A stretch of 64,000 nt of DNA from Hyphomicrobiales bacterium (GCA_016710435.1 JADJVV010000001.1:2564501-2628500); one strand, 5' to 3'; numbered from the stretch's first letter, positions 24,276-33,294 are shown. Program-made: numbers and translations. Notes: generated by a model from the letters alone, not told the origin.

Positions 24276-25589
24276 ATGCGCCTGTCTCGCCGCGCCTTCG
24301 GTGCGGGTCTTGCCGCCACGGCTGTCGCCATGTCTGTTGCGCCCGCCCGCGCCGCTGAACCGGGCCACGTCCTGCGTTCGTGGTATTCGCTGATCCTGGA
24401 ACTGGTGCGCCAGACCCCCACATATTCTCCGCCCGTGGCCGCGCGCGCCTTCGCCTATCTCGGTATCACCACGTTTGAAGCCGTGGCCAGCGGTTCGACA
24501 GTGCTGCAGTCACTGGCCGGGCAGGCGCGCAAGCTGGCCGATGTGCCGCAACGCAAGGCGGGTGCCACGTACGACAATGCGGTGATCGTGCATGCGGCCA
24601 TGGCCTATGCCGCGCAAACCTATTTCGGCAACACCGGTCCTTCGGGTTTGAGGGCCATGAAGGCGCTTGAAAAGAGGCTGCACAAGGAAGCCGCGCAAGG
24701 CCTCGACAACAGCGTCTGGGAAGAAAGTGCCGCTTACGGCAAACAGGTCGCTGAACACATTCACGCCTGGTCCATGGGCGATGGCGGCGCGGTGGTGGAA
24801 AACCTCGGCTTCCCCGGGGAATGGACCCTGACGAAAGGCCCCGCCCATTGGGTGCCGACCAACACGCTTGCCCTGCAACAGAAGCCGCTGCTGCCGCACT
24901 GGGGCGAGTGCCTGCCCATTGCCATGCCGGAGAACGGCGCGTGCCCCCTGCCGCCGCCGCCCGCCTACAGCGAGGATGCCAATTCCGAATTCTACAAGCA
25001 GGCCGTTGAGGTTTGCGAGACCGGCAAGACCCTGACGCTGGAGCAGAAGGCCATTGCGCGCTTCTGGTCGGATGATCCCATGCTCTCGCCCACGCCGCCC
25101 GGGCACTGGATGTGGATCGCCTTGCAGATTTTCGAGAAAGAAAACACCGATCTCGAAAAATCGGTGGAAGTGCTGGCCCGCGTCGGCATCGCCATCAGCG
25201 ATGGTTTCATCGCCTGCTGGAAGAGCAAGTTCGAATACGACCTGGTGCGCCCGGTCACATATATCAAGCGCATCATTGACAAGACGTGGGAGCCGCTGCT
25301 GATCACGCCGCCCTTCCCGGAATATCCGAGCGGACACTCCACCCAGTCCGGTGCTGCAGCCGTGGTTCTGGCCAAGGACTTCGGCGACAACTTCGCCTTC
25401 ACCGATGCAACACACGCGCGCGATGGACTGGCACCGCGTAATTTCAAGACCTTCTGGGCAGCGGCAGAAGAAGCAGCGATTTCGCGCCTCTACGGAGGCA
25501 TTCACTACCGTGCGGCCATTGACCAGGGGTTGGAGCAGGGCAAATGCGTCGGCAATTTCGTCAATATGTTGAAGACAAGAAAAGCGTGA
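24276..25589 (+). CDS. Vanadium-dependent haloperoxidase-like protein, Tat-exported (PAP2 superfamily)
   Basis: A 437-residue protein with a twin-arginine signal (SRRAF, then a hydrophobic segment ending APARAAE). The vanadate/phosphate pocket can be traced: a lysine and RP pair in KFEYDLVRP, PSGHS with His354, and SRLYGGIHY with His410, the expected vanadium ligand. This K..RP..PSGH..SR-H set is shared by vanadium haloperoxidases and PAP2 phosphatases; length and the Tat signal favour the haloperoxidase side. It would oxidise halide with peroxide in the periplasm, or act as a phosphatase. The end overlaps the CRTAC1-type gene by 4 bp (GTGA). Confidence 0.87.
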   Translation: MRLSRRAFGAGLAATAVAMSVAPARAAEPGHVLRSWYSLILELVRQTPTYSPPVAARAFAYLGITTFEAVASGSTVLQSLAGQARKLADVPQRKAGATYDNAVIVHAAMAYAAQTYFGNTGPSGLRAMKALEKRLHKEAAQGLDNSVWEESAAYGKQVAEHIHAWSMGDGGAVVENLGFPGEWTLTKGPAHWVPTNTLALQQKPLLPHWGECLPIAMPENGACPLPPPPAYSEDANSEFYKQAVEVCETGKTLTLEQKAIARFWSDDPMLSPTPPGHWMWIALQIFEKENTDLEKSVEVLARVGIAISDGFIACWKSKFEYDLVRPVTYIKRIIDKTWEPLLITPPFPEYPSGHSTQSGAAAVVLAKDFGDNFAFTDATHARDGLAPRNFKTFWAAAEEAAISRLYGGIHYRAAIDQGLEQGKCVGNFVNMLKTRKA

Positions 25590-27181
25590 GGCGTGCGGCC
25601 GCGTTTGCATTGCTGGTGCTGGCGGGTCCGGCACAGGCGGCGGAATCCGTCCTGACCTTCGAGGACCAGACCAAATCCTCCGGACTCGTCTCCGTTTATG
25701 CTGGCGACTACGACTTCACCGTGGGTGGCGGCGCGACCAGTTTTGACTGCAATGGTGACGGCTTCTCCGAACTGTTGCTGGCGGGCGGCGAGAACCGCGC
25801 CACGCTGTTCCAGAACAACAGCACGCAGGGCGGAGACCTCCGCTTCGCCGCCATCGAATCCGGGCTGGAATTGACGCGCGTCCTCGGCGGCTATCCCATC
25901 GACATCAATGCCGACGGCAACATGGATGTGGTGATCCTGCGCTCCGGCGAAAACGTGGTGATGAAGGGCCTCGGCAATTGCCAGTTCACCCGCGCCAACG
26001 AGGAGTGGGGCTTCGCGGGCGGAAATGCCTGGTCCACTGCCTTTGCGGCAACATGGGAGAACGGTGCCAACTGGCCCACCATCGCCATCGGCAACTACGT
26101 CGACCGCTTTGAGGAAATCTCGCCCTGGGGGTCCTGCACCGACAACTGGCTGCACCGCCCCGACGGAACCGCCCGGCACTTCGCGGCACCTCTGCCGCTC
26201 AAGCCAAGTTTTTGCCCTCTGTCGATCATGTTCACGGACTGGTCGCGCCGCGGCACGCCGGACCTTCGCGTCTCCAATGACCGGCAATATTATGAAGGCG
26301 GGCAGGAGCAGATGTGGCGTATGGCGGCGGGGCAGCCGCCGCAACTCTATTCCGACAAGGAAGGTTGGAAGTACGTGCGCATCTGGGGCATGGGCATGAC
26401 GAGCTACGATCTGAATTTTGATCAGTACCCGGAGTATTTCCTCACCAGCATGGCCGACAATCGCCTGCAGTCGCTGGCGGCCATCCCCGAGCAGGGGAAG
26501 CCCAAACCCTCCTACAAGGAAATCGCCTTCTCGCTTGGCCTCACCGCGCACCAGCCGTTCACGGGCGGAGACGTGCGTCCATCGACGGCCTGGCATTCGC
26601 AATTCGAAGACGTCAACAATGATGGCCGCGTCGATCTCTTCATCGCCAAGGGCAACGTGGCGGAGATGCCGGACTTCGCCCAGAAGGATCCGAACAACCT
26701 CCTGATCCAGCAGTCCGATGGCAAGTTCATCGAGATGGCCGACAAGGCAGGCGTGGCCTCCACCAACACGGCGCGCGGGGCCCTCGTGGCCGATTTCAAT
26801 CTTGATGGCAAGCTTGATATCGTGGTCGTAAACCGTTGGGTGAACGCGGAAATCTGGAAGAACACCTCCACCGGCCTCGGCCACTTCCTGAGCTTCCGCT
26901 TGCGCCAGGACGGGCCAAACCGCGACGCCGTCAACGCCTGGATTGAAGTGAAGCGCGGCGACGGCAAGGTGATGCGCCGCGAATTGTATTCTGGCGGCGG
27001 CCATGTCTCCGGCGCGCTCGACTGGTGGCAGTTCGGCGTGGGCGATCTCGCCCGCGCGGAGGTGCGCGTGATCTGGCCCGACGGCGAAGAGGGCCCCTGG
27101 GCCACGCTGGACACGGATGCCTTCTATGTGCTGGAGCGGGGCAAGCCCGCCCTTCACTGGAGTCCTGCGAAAGCACCTTGA
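25586..27181 (+). CDS. Secreted FG-GAP/VCBS-repeat protein of the CRTAC1 (ASPIC/UnbV) family
   Basis: A protein of about 531 residues with a signal peptide (AAAFALLVLAGPAQA). Calcium-site-like repeats of FG-GAP/VCBS type recur: DCNGDGFSELLLAGG, DINADGNMDVVIL, DVNNDGRVDLFIAKG and DFNLDGKLDIVVVN, which would build a beta-propeller. The C-terminal part (AWIEVKRGDG to RVIWPDGEEG) resembles the ASPIC/UnbV domain. Function of the family in bacteria is unsettled. The GTG at 25586 overlaps the haloperoxidase TGA and opens at the signal peptide; an ATG 42 bp upstream is an alternative. Coupled to both neighbours. Confidence 0.88.
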   Translation: MRRAAAFALLVLAGPAQAAESVLTFEDQTKSSGLVSVYAGDYDFTVGGGATSFDCNGDGFSELLLAGGENRATLFQNNSTQGGDLRFAAIESGLELTRVLGGYPIDINADGNMDVVILRSGENVVMKGLGNCQFTRANEEWGFAGGNAWSTAFAATWENGANWPTIAIGNYVDRFEEISPWGSCTDNWLHRPDGTARHFAAPLPLKPSFCPLSIMFTDWSRRGTPDLRVSNDRQYYEGGQEQMWRMAAGQPPQLYSDKEGWKYVRIWGMGMTSYDLNFDQYPEYFLTSMADNRLQSLAAIPEQGKPKPSYKEIAFSLGLTAHQPFTGGDVRPSTAWHSQFEDVNNDGRVDLFIAKGNVAEMPDFAQKDPNNLLIQQSDGKFIEMADKAGVASTNTARGALVADFNLDGKLDIVVVNRWVNAEIWKNTSTGLGHFLSFRLRQDGPNRDAVNAWIEVKRGDGKVMRRELYSGGGHVSGALDWWQFGVGDLARAEVRVIWPDGEEGPWATLDTDAFYVLERGKPALHWSPAKAP

Positions 27182-28383
27182 GAGAATTCTCGCGCCCTGT
27201 CCTCGCCACCTGGCTTCTCGGATTCACGCAGATCTTCGGATACGGGTCGCTGTATTACAGCTTCTCGATCCTCGCTGACGATATTGCCGCCTCCTTCAAC
27301 TGGACCAAGGCCGGCTTCTTCGGCGTCTTTTCGCTGGCCTTGCTGTCGGGTGCCGTGGTGGCGCCCTTCGTGGGCCGCGCCCTCGACCGGTTCGGCGCTG
27401 CCCGGATGATGAGCTTCGGCACGATCCTGAGTTCATTCATGCTGTCGGCGACGGCGCTCGCGCCCGGCCCCGTCACCTTCACGTTTGCCCTCATGCTGAT
27501 GCAGGTTGTGTCCTGCTTCGTGCTCTATGACGCGGCCTTTCCGGCTCTCGTGCAGATGACGCCGGGCAATGGCCGCCGACGCATCATCCAGCTCACGCTC
27601 ATCGCAGGGTTTGCCTCGTCGCTGTTCTGGCCGCTGACGAGCTGGATCGATCACTTCCTCGGCTGGCGGTTGACGCTTGCCGTCTATGCCATGGCCAATC
27701 TTGCCATCTGTTTTCCGGCCCATCTCGCTGTGGCGCGCTGGACCCGCGCCATGGTCAGTGCGCCGCCGCCGGCCGCAGCGCCAGAACCGGTGCAGGTCTA
27801 TGCCAAGGTGCCGGAGCAACACCTCGCCGCTGCCATGTGGCTGGTGACGGCCGGCTTCGCGCTGTCGAGCCTTGCCCTTTCCGCCGTGCTCTCCCAGATG
27901 GTTCCGCTCTTGCAGGCGCTGGGATTTGGCAGCGGATCGCTCGCCGTATCGACCCTGTTCGGCCCTGCGCAAGTGGCCGTGCGTTTTGGCAACCTGATTT
28001 TTCCGGGACAACGCCACCCCATCATCGTCGGTATTTTCGCGCTGGCCCTCTTGCCGCTTGGATTGGTGATCGCTGCCTTGGGCGCACCAGCATTTGCCGC
28101 CGCAGTCGTGTTCGTCGTGCTGGTCGGCCTCAGCTCGGGCCTGAAGAGCATCGTGCAGGGAACAGTGCCCCTCATCCTGTTTGGCCCAAAGGGCTATGGT
28201 TCGCGCCTCGGTGTGATGGCCGGTTTCCGCTACGCGTCCGGCGCCATTGCGCCCTTTGCTTTTTCACTGGTGAGCGGAATGACATCGGCGCCCATTGCCG
28301 CGGTCGGATTCGCCGCCATGGGGCTCCTTGGGGTCGGAGCCCTGTGGCAGGTGAGCCGTTATCTCCAGCCGCATGCTCCATGA
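27178..28383 (+). CDS. MFS transporter
   Basis: A 401-residue major facilitator protein with about twelve helices. The loop VGRALDRFGAARMMSFG after the second helix is the family signature, and ASFNWTKAGFFGVFSLALLSG before it is typical. A central loop rich in Pro and Ala (around residues 198-210) separates the halves. The start is a TTG at 27178 overlapping the CRTAC1 TGA (TTGA); no ATG near fits. The substrate is unknown; coupling to a periplasmic peroxidase suggests it moves a substrate or product of that enzyme. Confidence 0.85.
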   Translation: MREFSRPVLATWLLGFTQIFGYGSLYYSFSILADDIAASFNWTKAGFFGVFSLALLSGAVVAPFVGRALDRFGAARMMSFGTILSSFMLSATALAPGPVTFTFALMLMQVVSCFVLYDAAFPALVQMTPGNGRRRIIQLTLIAGFASSLFWPLTSWIDHFLGWRLTLAVYAMANLAICFPAHLAVARWTRAMVSAPPPAAAPEPVQVYAKVPEQHLAAAMWLVTAGFALSSLALSAVLSQMVPLLQALGFGSGSLAVSTLFGPAQVAVRFGNLIFPGQRHPIIVGIFALALLPLGLVIAALGAPAFAAAVVFVVLVGLSSGLKSIVQGTVPLILFGPKGYGSRLGVMAGFRYASGAIAPFAFSLVSGMTSAPIAAVGFAAMGLLGVGALWQVSRYLQPHAP

Positions 28384-28448
28384 GGCCCCCCCGCAGACCC
28401 CGCGATCACGTTGCAAGATGCTGGAATGCAACCGCATTTTTACCCCTT

Positions 28449-28476
28449 TTGACGCCTGCCAGAACTGTGCTACTTA
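28449..28476 (+). promoter_or_regulatory. Putative promoter of acpP
   Basis: TTGACG (28449-28454), a 16-bp spacer and TACTTA (28471-28476, part of GCTACTTA) precede acpP by about 80 bp. A separate promoter is expected since fabD-fabG are no longer directly upstream. The -10 is weak. Confidence 0.45.
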
Positions 28477-28555
28477 CGCCCCGCGGCTTGAGGGGGACCC
28501 CATGCAAGGTGTCCGGACCGCCAGGGCGTGAGAAAAGTAATTAGGACAATTGCAC

Positions 28556-28792
28556 ATGAGCGATATCGCTGAACGGGTTAAGAAGATCGTTGTCGAGCAC
28601 CTGAGCGTGGACGGCGACAAGGTGAAGGCTGAAGCCAGCTTCATCGACGATCTCGGTGCCGACAGCTTGGACACCGTTGAACTCGTGATGGCCTTCGAGG
28701 AAGAGTTCGGCATCGAAATCCCGGACGACGCCGCTGAAACCATCCAGACGGTCGGCGACGCCGTGAAGTTCATCGAAAAGGCCCAGGCCTGA
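28556..28792 (+). CDS. acpP: Acyl carrier protein
   Basis: A 78-residue acidic ACP. Ser37 in GADSLDTVEL carries the 4'-phosphopantetheine arm that holds growing acyl chains. The sequence MSDIAERVKKIVVEHLSVD and the C-terminal TIQTVGDAVKFIEKAQA are canonical for alphaproteobacteria. The ATG at 28556 was chosen over a start two codons upstream. A long hairpin follows before fabF, which may set the high ACP to FabF ratio. Confidence 0.97.
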   Translation: MSDIAERVKKIVVEHLSVDGDKVKAEASFIDDLGADSLDTVELVMAFEEEFGIEIPDDAAETIQTVGDAVKFIEKAQA

Positions 28793-28826
28793 GCGGTGCG
28801 CCTGGCAGAGAATGCCGGGCTGATTT

Positions 28827-28889
28827 GAATTCGCGGAAACGCGGGGGCAGGGCTTGAAAATCCTGTGGCCCCGCGTTTTCCTGTGAATT
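28827..28889 (+). terminator. Long imperfect hairpin between acpP and fabF (attenuator/partial terminator)
   Basis: The left arm GAATTCGCGGAAACGCGGGG (28827-28846) with CAGG pairs with the right arm CCTG followed by CCCCGCGTTTTCCTGTGAATT (ending 28889), leaving a loop of about 9-12 nt and a few bulges. The stem covers over 20 pairs and is followed by ATTTATGGTTTTGTT, a weak U-rich tract. It may end most acpP transcripts and protect their 3' ends while letting some RNA polymerase continue into fabF. Confidence 0.65.
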
Positions 28890-28925
28890 TATGGTTTTGT
28901 TGCACTTCCATGAAGAGGGAATGAC

Positions 28926-30191
28926 ATGCGGCGTGTGGTCGTCACTGGTATGGGAATCGTTTCGCCACTGGGCACGGGCGTTGAAGCCACGTGGTCTAAC
29001 ATGCTGGCGGGCAAGTCTGGCGCAGGCCCCATCACGCGGTTTGATGCCTCTGATCTGCCAAGCCGCATCGCCTTTGAAGTGAAGGAAGGCGACGGCAGCA
29101 ACGGCACCCTCAATCGCGACGACTGGGTCGATTCCAAGGATCAGCGTCGCTACGACGACTTCATCCAGTTCGCCCTCATCGCGGCCAAGCAGGCCATGGC
29201 GGATTCGGGCCTTGAACTGAAGACCGAGGACGAGCGCTACCGCGCCGGCGTTCTCGTGGGCTCCGGCATCGGCGGCCTCACCAACATCCAGGACACGACG
29301 CTCCTCATGGCCGAGAAGGGCCCGCGCCGCGTCTCGCCCTTCTTCATTCCGGGCTCGCTCATCAATCTTGCCGGCGGCCTCATCTCCATCAACTTCGGCC
29401 TCAAGGGACCGAACCACGCCGTTGTCACGGCCTGCGCCACGGGCACCCATGCGATTGGCGATGCTGCGCGCATCATCGCCGTGGGCGATGCCGACGTGAT
29501 GGTCGCTGGCGGCGCCGAATCAGCGATCTGCCGTATCGGCATCGCGGGCTTCATTGCCTGCAAGGCGCTGTCCTCCGCCTTCAACGACGCGCCGGAAAAG
29601 GGCTCGCGTCCTTACGACAAGGACCGGGACGGCTTCGTCATGGGTGAAGGCGCAGGCATTCTGGTTCTTGAGGAATACGAACATGCCAAGGCGCGTGGCG
29701 CGAAGATCTACGGCGAACTGATCGGCTACGGCATGTCGGGCGACGCCTACCACATCACCGCACCATCGGAAGATGGTGATGGCGCCTTCCGCTGCATGCA
29801 GGCGGCCCTGAAGCGCGCCGGCATTCCTGCTGGCGAAATTGACTACATCAACGCTCACGGCACCTCGACGCCGCTCGGCGACGAGATCGAATTGCGCGCC
29901 GTCGAACGCCTCATCGGCAACAACGCCGCGCGCGTCGCCATGTCGTCAACCAAGTCCGCCGTCGGCCATCTGCTCGGTGCTGCGGGTGCCGTGGAAGCTG
30001 TGTTTTCGCTTCTGGCCATGCGCGACAACATTTGCCCGCCCACGTTGAACCTCGACAATCCGTCGGTGGAAACGGCGATGGATCTTGTGCCGCACACGGC
30101 CAAGAAGAAGGAAATCAACACAGTTCTGTCCAATTCCTTTGGTTTTGGTGGCACGAACGCCTCATTGATTTTCCGCCGCGCCACGGCGTAA
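28926..30191 (+). CDS. fabF: 3-oxoacyl-ACP synthase II
   Basis: A 421-residue condensing enzyme that extends acyl chains with malonyl-ACP. The active-site cysteine is Cys170 in VTACATGTHAIG; the two catalytic histidines lie in NAHGTSTPLGD and SAVGHLLGAAG. The start RRVVVTGMGIVSPLG and end FGFGGTNASLIF are typical of FabF rather than FabB. Downstream of acpP by 133 bp including the hairpin, and followed by mltG. Confidence 0.96.
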   Translation: MRRVVVTGMGIVSPLGTGVEATWSNMLAGKSGAGPITRFDASDLPSRIAFEVKEGDGSNGTLNRDDWVDSKDQRRYDDFIQFALIAAKQAMADSGLELKTEDERYRAGVLVGSGIGGLTNIQDTTLLMAEKGPRRVSPFFIPGSLINLAGGLISINFGLKGPNHAVVTACATGTHAIGDAARIIAVGDADVMVAGGAESAICRIGIAGFIACKALSSAFNDAPEKGSRPYDKDRDGFVMGEGAGILVLEEYEHAKARGAKIYGELIGYGMSGDAYHITAPSEDGDGAFRCMQAALKRAGIPAGEIDYINAHGTSTPLGDEIELRAVERLIGNNAARVAMSSTKSAVGHLLGAAGAVEAVFSLLAMRDNICPPTLNLDNPSVETAMDLVPHTAKKKEINTVLSNSFGFGGTNASLIFRRATA

Positions 30192-30216
30192 GAATGGGGT
30201 CGAGAGGGCCCCGCGA

Positions 30217-31599
30217 TTGACCAGTGATCAACCGATCAGACTGCCGGATACAGACAAGCGAAAGCGCCGCCGCTCGGCAGTCGCACGTGTGCTGGGCTGG
30301 CTGATCCTGCTCGGCGTCTTCACGGCTGTTGCAGCAGGGGCCGCCGGTTCCTGGCTCTACGCCAACTACACCGCCCCCGGTCCGCTCACGCAATCAGCCA
30401 TCGTCGATGTTCCCAAGCAGCTTGACCGCATGAAGGTGGCGCATCTGCTCAAGGAGAAAGGCGTCGTCTCCGATGCCATGACCATGGGACTGGCCTCGAT
30501 TGTGCAGGGCTATCGTGGTGCCTCGATGAAGGCGGGCGAATATGAGTTCCCCGCCGGAGCCTCCATGGCTGACGTGTTCAACATCATGGCCTCGGGCCGG
30601 GTCGTCACCTACAAGATGACAGTGCCGGAAGGCTGGACCAGCGAAATGGCCATCTCCCGCCTGCGCGAACAGGAGCCGATGACGGGCGATGTGACCGCCG
30701 TTCCGCCGGAAGGTGCCGTCATCGCCAACACCTATCTTTATGCGCGTGGCAAATCCCGGCAGGAACTGCTGGACGAGATGATCGCAGCGCAACGCAAGCT
30801 CATCGACGAAGTGTGGGCCCGCAAGCCCGCCGATTCGATTCTCAAGTCGAAGGAAGAGATGGTGACGCTTGCCTCCATCGTCGAAAAGGAAACGGCCAAG
30901 CCCGAGGAACGTCCGCGCGTGGCAGCGGTGTTCATCAACCGCCTGAAGTCGGGCATGCGCCTGCAATCCGATCCGACCATCATCTATGGCATCGCCGCCG
31001 GCAAGGGCAGGCTGGACCGGCCAATCACCCAGGCCGACATCGAGGCCGAGACGCCCTACAACACTTACCGCATCAACGGACTGCCGCCCGGGCCTATTGC
31101 ATCGCCCGGCAAGGATGCGATGGAAGCTGTCATCAATCCCGCTCCGGTCAACGACCTCTATTTCGTGGCAGATGGCACGGGTGGGCATGTCTTCGCGGCG
31201 ACCTTGGAAGAGCACAATGCCAACGTGAAGAAATGGCGCGCCATCGAAGCAAGTCAGCCCGCCGCCGGAACGCCTCAAACGCCCGCGCCGGCACCTGCGC
31301 CCGCCGCACCCGAGACGGACGCGGCAGTCGATCCTGCACCCGCTCAGCCGGACGCCCAGCAGGCGGCCCTGCCGAATGTGGGCGAGGAAGAAGCGGCCAC
31401 TGCCGTCGCCAACCAGAAGACGGTCGATCCTGTCCCGGCTCCCGCGGGTGAAACCGCTGCGGCCGCTCCCGCCGTTGCCGCAACACCGGACCCCGCCGCG
31501 GCGGCTGCGGACGCCAAGCCCGCACTGAAACCCGGAACGCTTGTGAAGGTGGGCGATACGCTGGTGCCCATTCCCGCCCTCAAGAAGAAGAAGCCCTGA
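30217..31599 (+). CDS. mltG: Endolytic murein transglycosylase MltG with long Ala/Pro tail
   Basis: A 460-residue inner-membrane lytic transglycosylase that cuts new peptidoglycan strands. A basic N-terminus (KRKRRR) precedes one membrane helix (about 27-50); the YceG domain contains ASIVEKETA with the catalytic Glu223, and LQSDPTIIYGI and PYNTYRINGLPPGPI. MltG usually ends soon after; here a further tail of about 110 residues rich in Ala, Pro, Asp and Glu ends in a lysine-rich KKKKP. The start is TTG at 30217. It sits between fabF and yicC, the normal alphaproteobacterial position. Confidence 0.92.
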   Translation: MTSDQPIRLPDTDKRKRRRSAVARVLGWLILLGVFTAVAAGAAGSWLYANYTAPGPLTQSAIVDVPKQLDRMKVAHLLKEKGVVSDAMTMGLASIVQGYRGASMKAGEYEFPAGASMADVFNIMASGRVVTYKMTVPEGWTSEMAISRLREQEPMTGDVTAVPPEGAVIANTYLYARGKSRQELLDEMIAAQRKLIDEVWARKPADSILKSKEEMVTLASIVEKETAKPEERPRVAAVFINRLKSGMRLQSDPTIIYGIAAGKGRLDRPITQADIEAETPYNTYRINGLPPGPIASPGKDAMEAVINPAPVNDLYFVADGTGGHVFAATLEEHNANVKKWRAIEASQPAAGTPQTPAPAPAPAAPETDAAVDPAPAQPDAQQAALPNVGEEEAATAVANQKTVDPVPAPAGETAAAAPAVAATPDPAAAAADAKPALKPGTLVKVGDTLVPIPALKKKKP

Positions 31600-31698
31600 C
31601 GCCGCCCAGGCTCCGCCGTGGGCGCGTTGTGCCGCGTTTCCCTTGCACGTCCTGATGCGCTACCAGTCTGGGGGAGCAACGATTCAGGGCACACCCAC

Positions 31699-32586
31699 AT
31701 GACGATTACCTCCATGACTGGCTTTGCCCGTGACTCCGGCAGCCTTGGCGATTGGTCGTGGCAGTGGGAATTGAAGAGCGTGAACGGCAAGGCACTGGAC
31801 GTGCGCCTGCGCCTGCCGCCAGGCCTCGAACACCTGGATGCCGAGGTGCGCCAGCGCATCCAGAAAGTCATGAAGCGCGGCAACCTTCAGGTTGGCCTCA
31901 ATCTGAGCAACAGCAACACGCGCGAAACGGTGACGGTGAACCAGCCCTTGCTGGCAGAACTCACGGCCATCGCCGGGCGCTTGCGTGCCGAAATAAATGC
32001 CCCACCCCTGCAGGCTGAATCCCTGCTGGCTTTGCGTGGCGTGCTGGAACCGGTGCGCAGCGAAGTCTCGGAGGAGGAAGCAGCGGCGCGTGACAGGGCG
32101 CTGATGGAAAGTTTTGAACGTGCCCTCATCGCCTTGCAGGCGGCACGTGCCGAGGAAGGCAAGCGGCTTCTCGCCGTGTTGAAGGAACAATTGCAGAAGG
32201 TCGCAGCGCTCGCCGTGGCGGCGCGTGACAATCCCGCCCGCGCACCCGATGCCATCCGCAGGCGTCTGCGCGATCAGGTGGCACGCCTGATGGAGACGGG
32301 CGCCAGCTTCGATGAGCAGCGTCTGCACCAGGAAGCCATGATGGTGGCGACCCGCAGCGACATCCAGGAGGAACTGGACCGGCTGTTTTCCCATGTGGAA
32401 GCAGCGGGCGTGCTATTGGCGGCGGGTGAACCGGTGGGCCGCAAGTTTGATTTCCTCGCGCAGGAATTCAACCGCGAGGCCAACACGCTGTGTTCCAAGG
32501 CGATCGACAAGAGCCTGACCGCGATTGGCCTTGACCTCAAGACCGTGATCGACCAGATGCGCGAACAGGTTCAGAACATTGAGTGA
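31699..32586 (+). CDS. yicC: YicC family endoribonuclease
   Basis: A 295-residue YicC protein: MTITSMTGFARDSG at the N-terminus, WELKSVNGKALDVRLRLP, and the C-terminal DUF1732 end with GRKFDFLAQEFNREANTLCSKA and LKTVIDQMREQVQNIE. Members of the family have been shown to have endoribonuclease activity. The start at 31699 is where homologues begin; the frame is open upstream but not conserved. Four base pairs separate it from gmk, a conserved pairing. Confidence 0.94.
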   Translation: MTITSMTGFARDSGSLGDWSWQWELKSVNGKALDVRLRLPPGLEHLDAEVRQRIQKVMKRGNLQVGLNLSNSNTRETVTVNQPLLAELTAIAGRLRAEINAPPLQAESLLALRGVLEPVRSEVSEEEAAARDRALMESFERALIALQAARAEEGKRLLAVLKEQLQKVAALAVAARDNPARAPDAIRRRLRDQVARLMETGASFDEQRLHQEAMMVATRSDIQEELDRLFSHVEAAGVLLAAGEPVGRKFDFLAQEFNREANTLCSKAIDKSLTAIGLDLKTVIDQMREQVQNIE

Positions 32587-32590
32587 CGGC

Positions 32591-33232
32591 ATGGCAACCC
32601 TGACGCAAATTCCCCGCCGCGGTCTACTTCTCGTGATGTCGTCGCCCTCCGGCGCGGGCAAGACCACGCTGTCGCGCAAGCTGCTGGCAGCCGACAGCAA
32701 CATCACCATGTCGGTCTCGGTGACAACCCGCAAACCCCGTCCCGGTGAAGTGGAAGGCAAGGATTACAGCTTCATCTCGCAGGAGCGCTTCACCGGCATG
32801 GTGGAGAAGAAGGAACTGCTGGAGTGGGCCAACGTCTTCGGCAATTCCTACGGCACGCCCCGCGCGCCGGTGGAAGAGGCGCTGAGGGCTGGACGTGATG
32901 TGCTGTTCGACATCGACTGGCAGGGCACCCAGCAACTCGCCGAGAACATGAAGGACGACCTTGTCCGCTTGTTCATCCTGCCGCCCACGGCGGATACACT
33001 GCGCGAGCGCCTGATCAAGCGGGCGCAGGATTCATCCACCGTCATCGCCAAGCGCATGGCCGAGGCAAGCCATGAGATCAGTCACTGGCCCGAATACGAC
33101 TACATCATCGTCAACGACGAGGTGGAAGAGAGCCACCGCATGGTGGTGGCCATCCTGACCGCCGAACGCCTCCGCCGCCACCGCCAACTGGGATTGAGCG
33201 AATTCGTCCGTGGACTGACGAAAAAACTTTGA
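32591..33232 (+). CDS. gmk: Guanylate kinase
   Basis: A 213-residue kinase that phosphorylates GMP to GDP. SSPSGAGKTTL is the P-loop, VSVTTRKPRPGEVEGKDYSFIS binds GMP, and LEWANVFGNSYGTPRAPVEEAL is canonical. The ATG at 32591 was preferred to a TTG 12 bp upstream. Ends the fabF-mltG-yicC-gmk series and converges on rsmA with a 62-bp gap holding no clear terminator. Confidence 0.96.
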   Translation: MATLTQIPRRGLLLVMSSPSGAGKTTLSRKLLAADSNITMSVSVTTRKPRPGEVEGKDYSFISQERFTGMVEKKELLEWANVFGNSYGTPRAPVEEALRAGRDVLFDIDWQGTQQLAENMKDDLVRLFILPPTADTLRERLIKRAQDSSTVIAKRMAEASHEISHWPEYDYIIVNDEVEESHRMVVAILTAERLRRHRQLGLSEFVRGLTKKL

Positions 33233-33294
33233 CGCTTGGGTTGCCCACCTGAGGCGGGCCATGACGCTTGGCAAGGTGGAGCGCTCCCTGCCTG

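Noticed and set aside
23045..24358. 437-codon plus-strand frame opposite recQ
   Set aside because: It covers the conserved helicase motifs on the other strand and shows no protein signature.
25505..27157. 550-codon minus-strand frame opposite the CRTAC1-type gene
   Set aside because: The plus strand has signal peptide and calcium repeats; the antisense product is low-complexity without motifs.
33230..33271. Direct repeat TGACGCTTGG at 33230 and 33262 between gmk and rsmA
   Set aside because: Only two 10-bp copies, no mobile element or site-specific recombinase nearby; probably chance.
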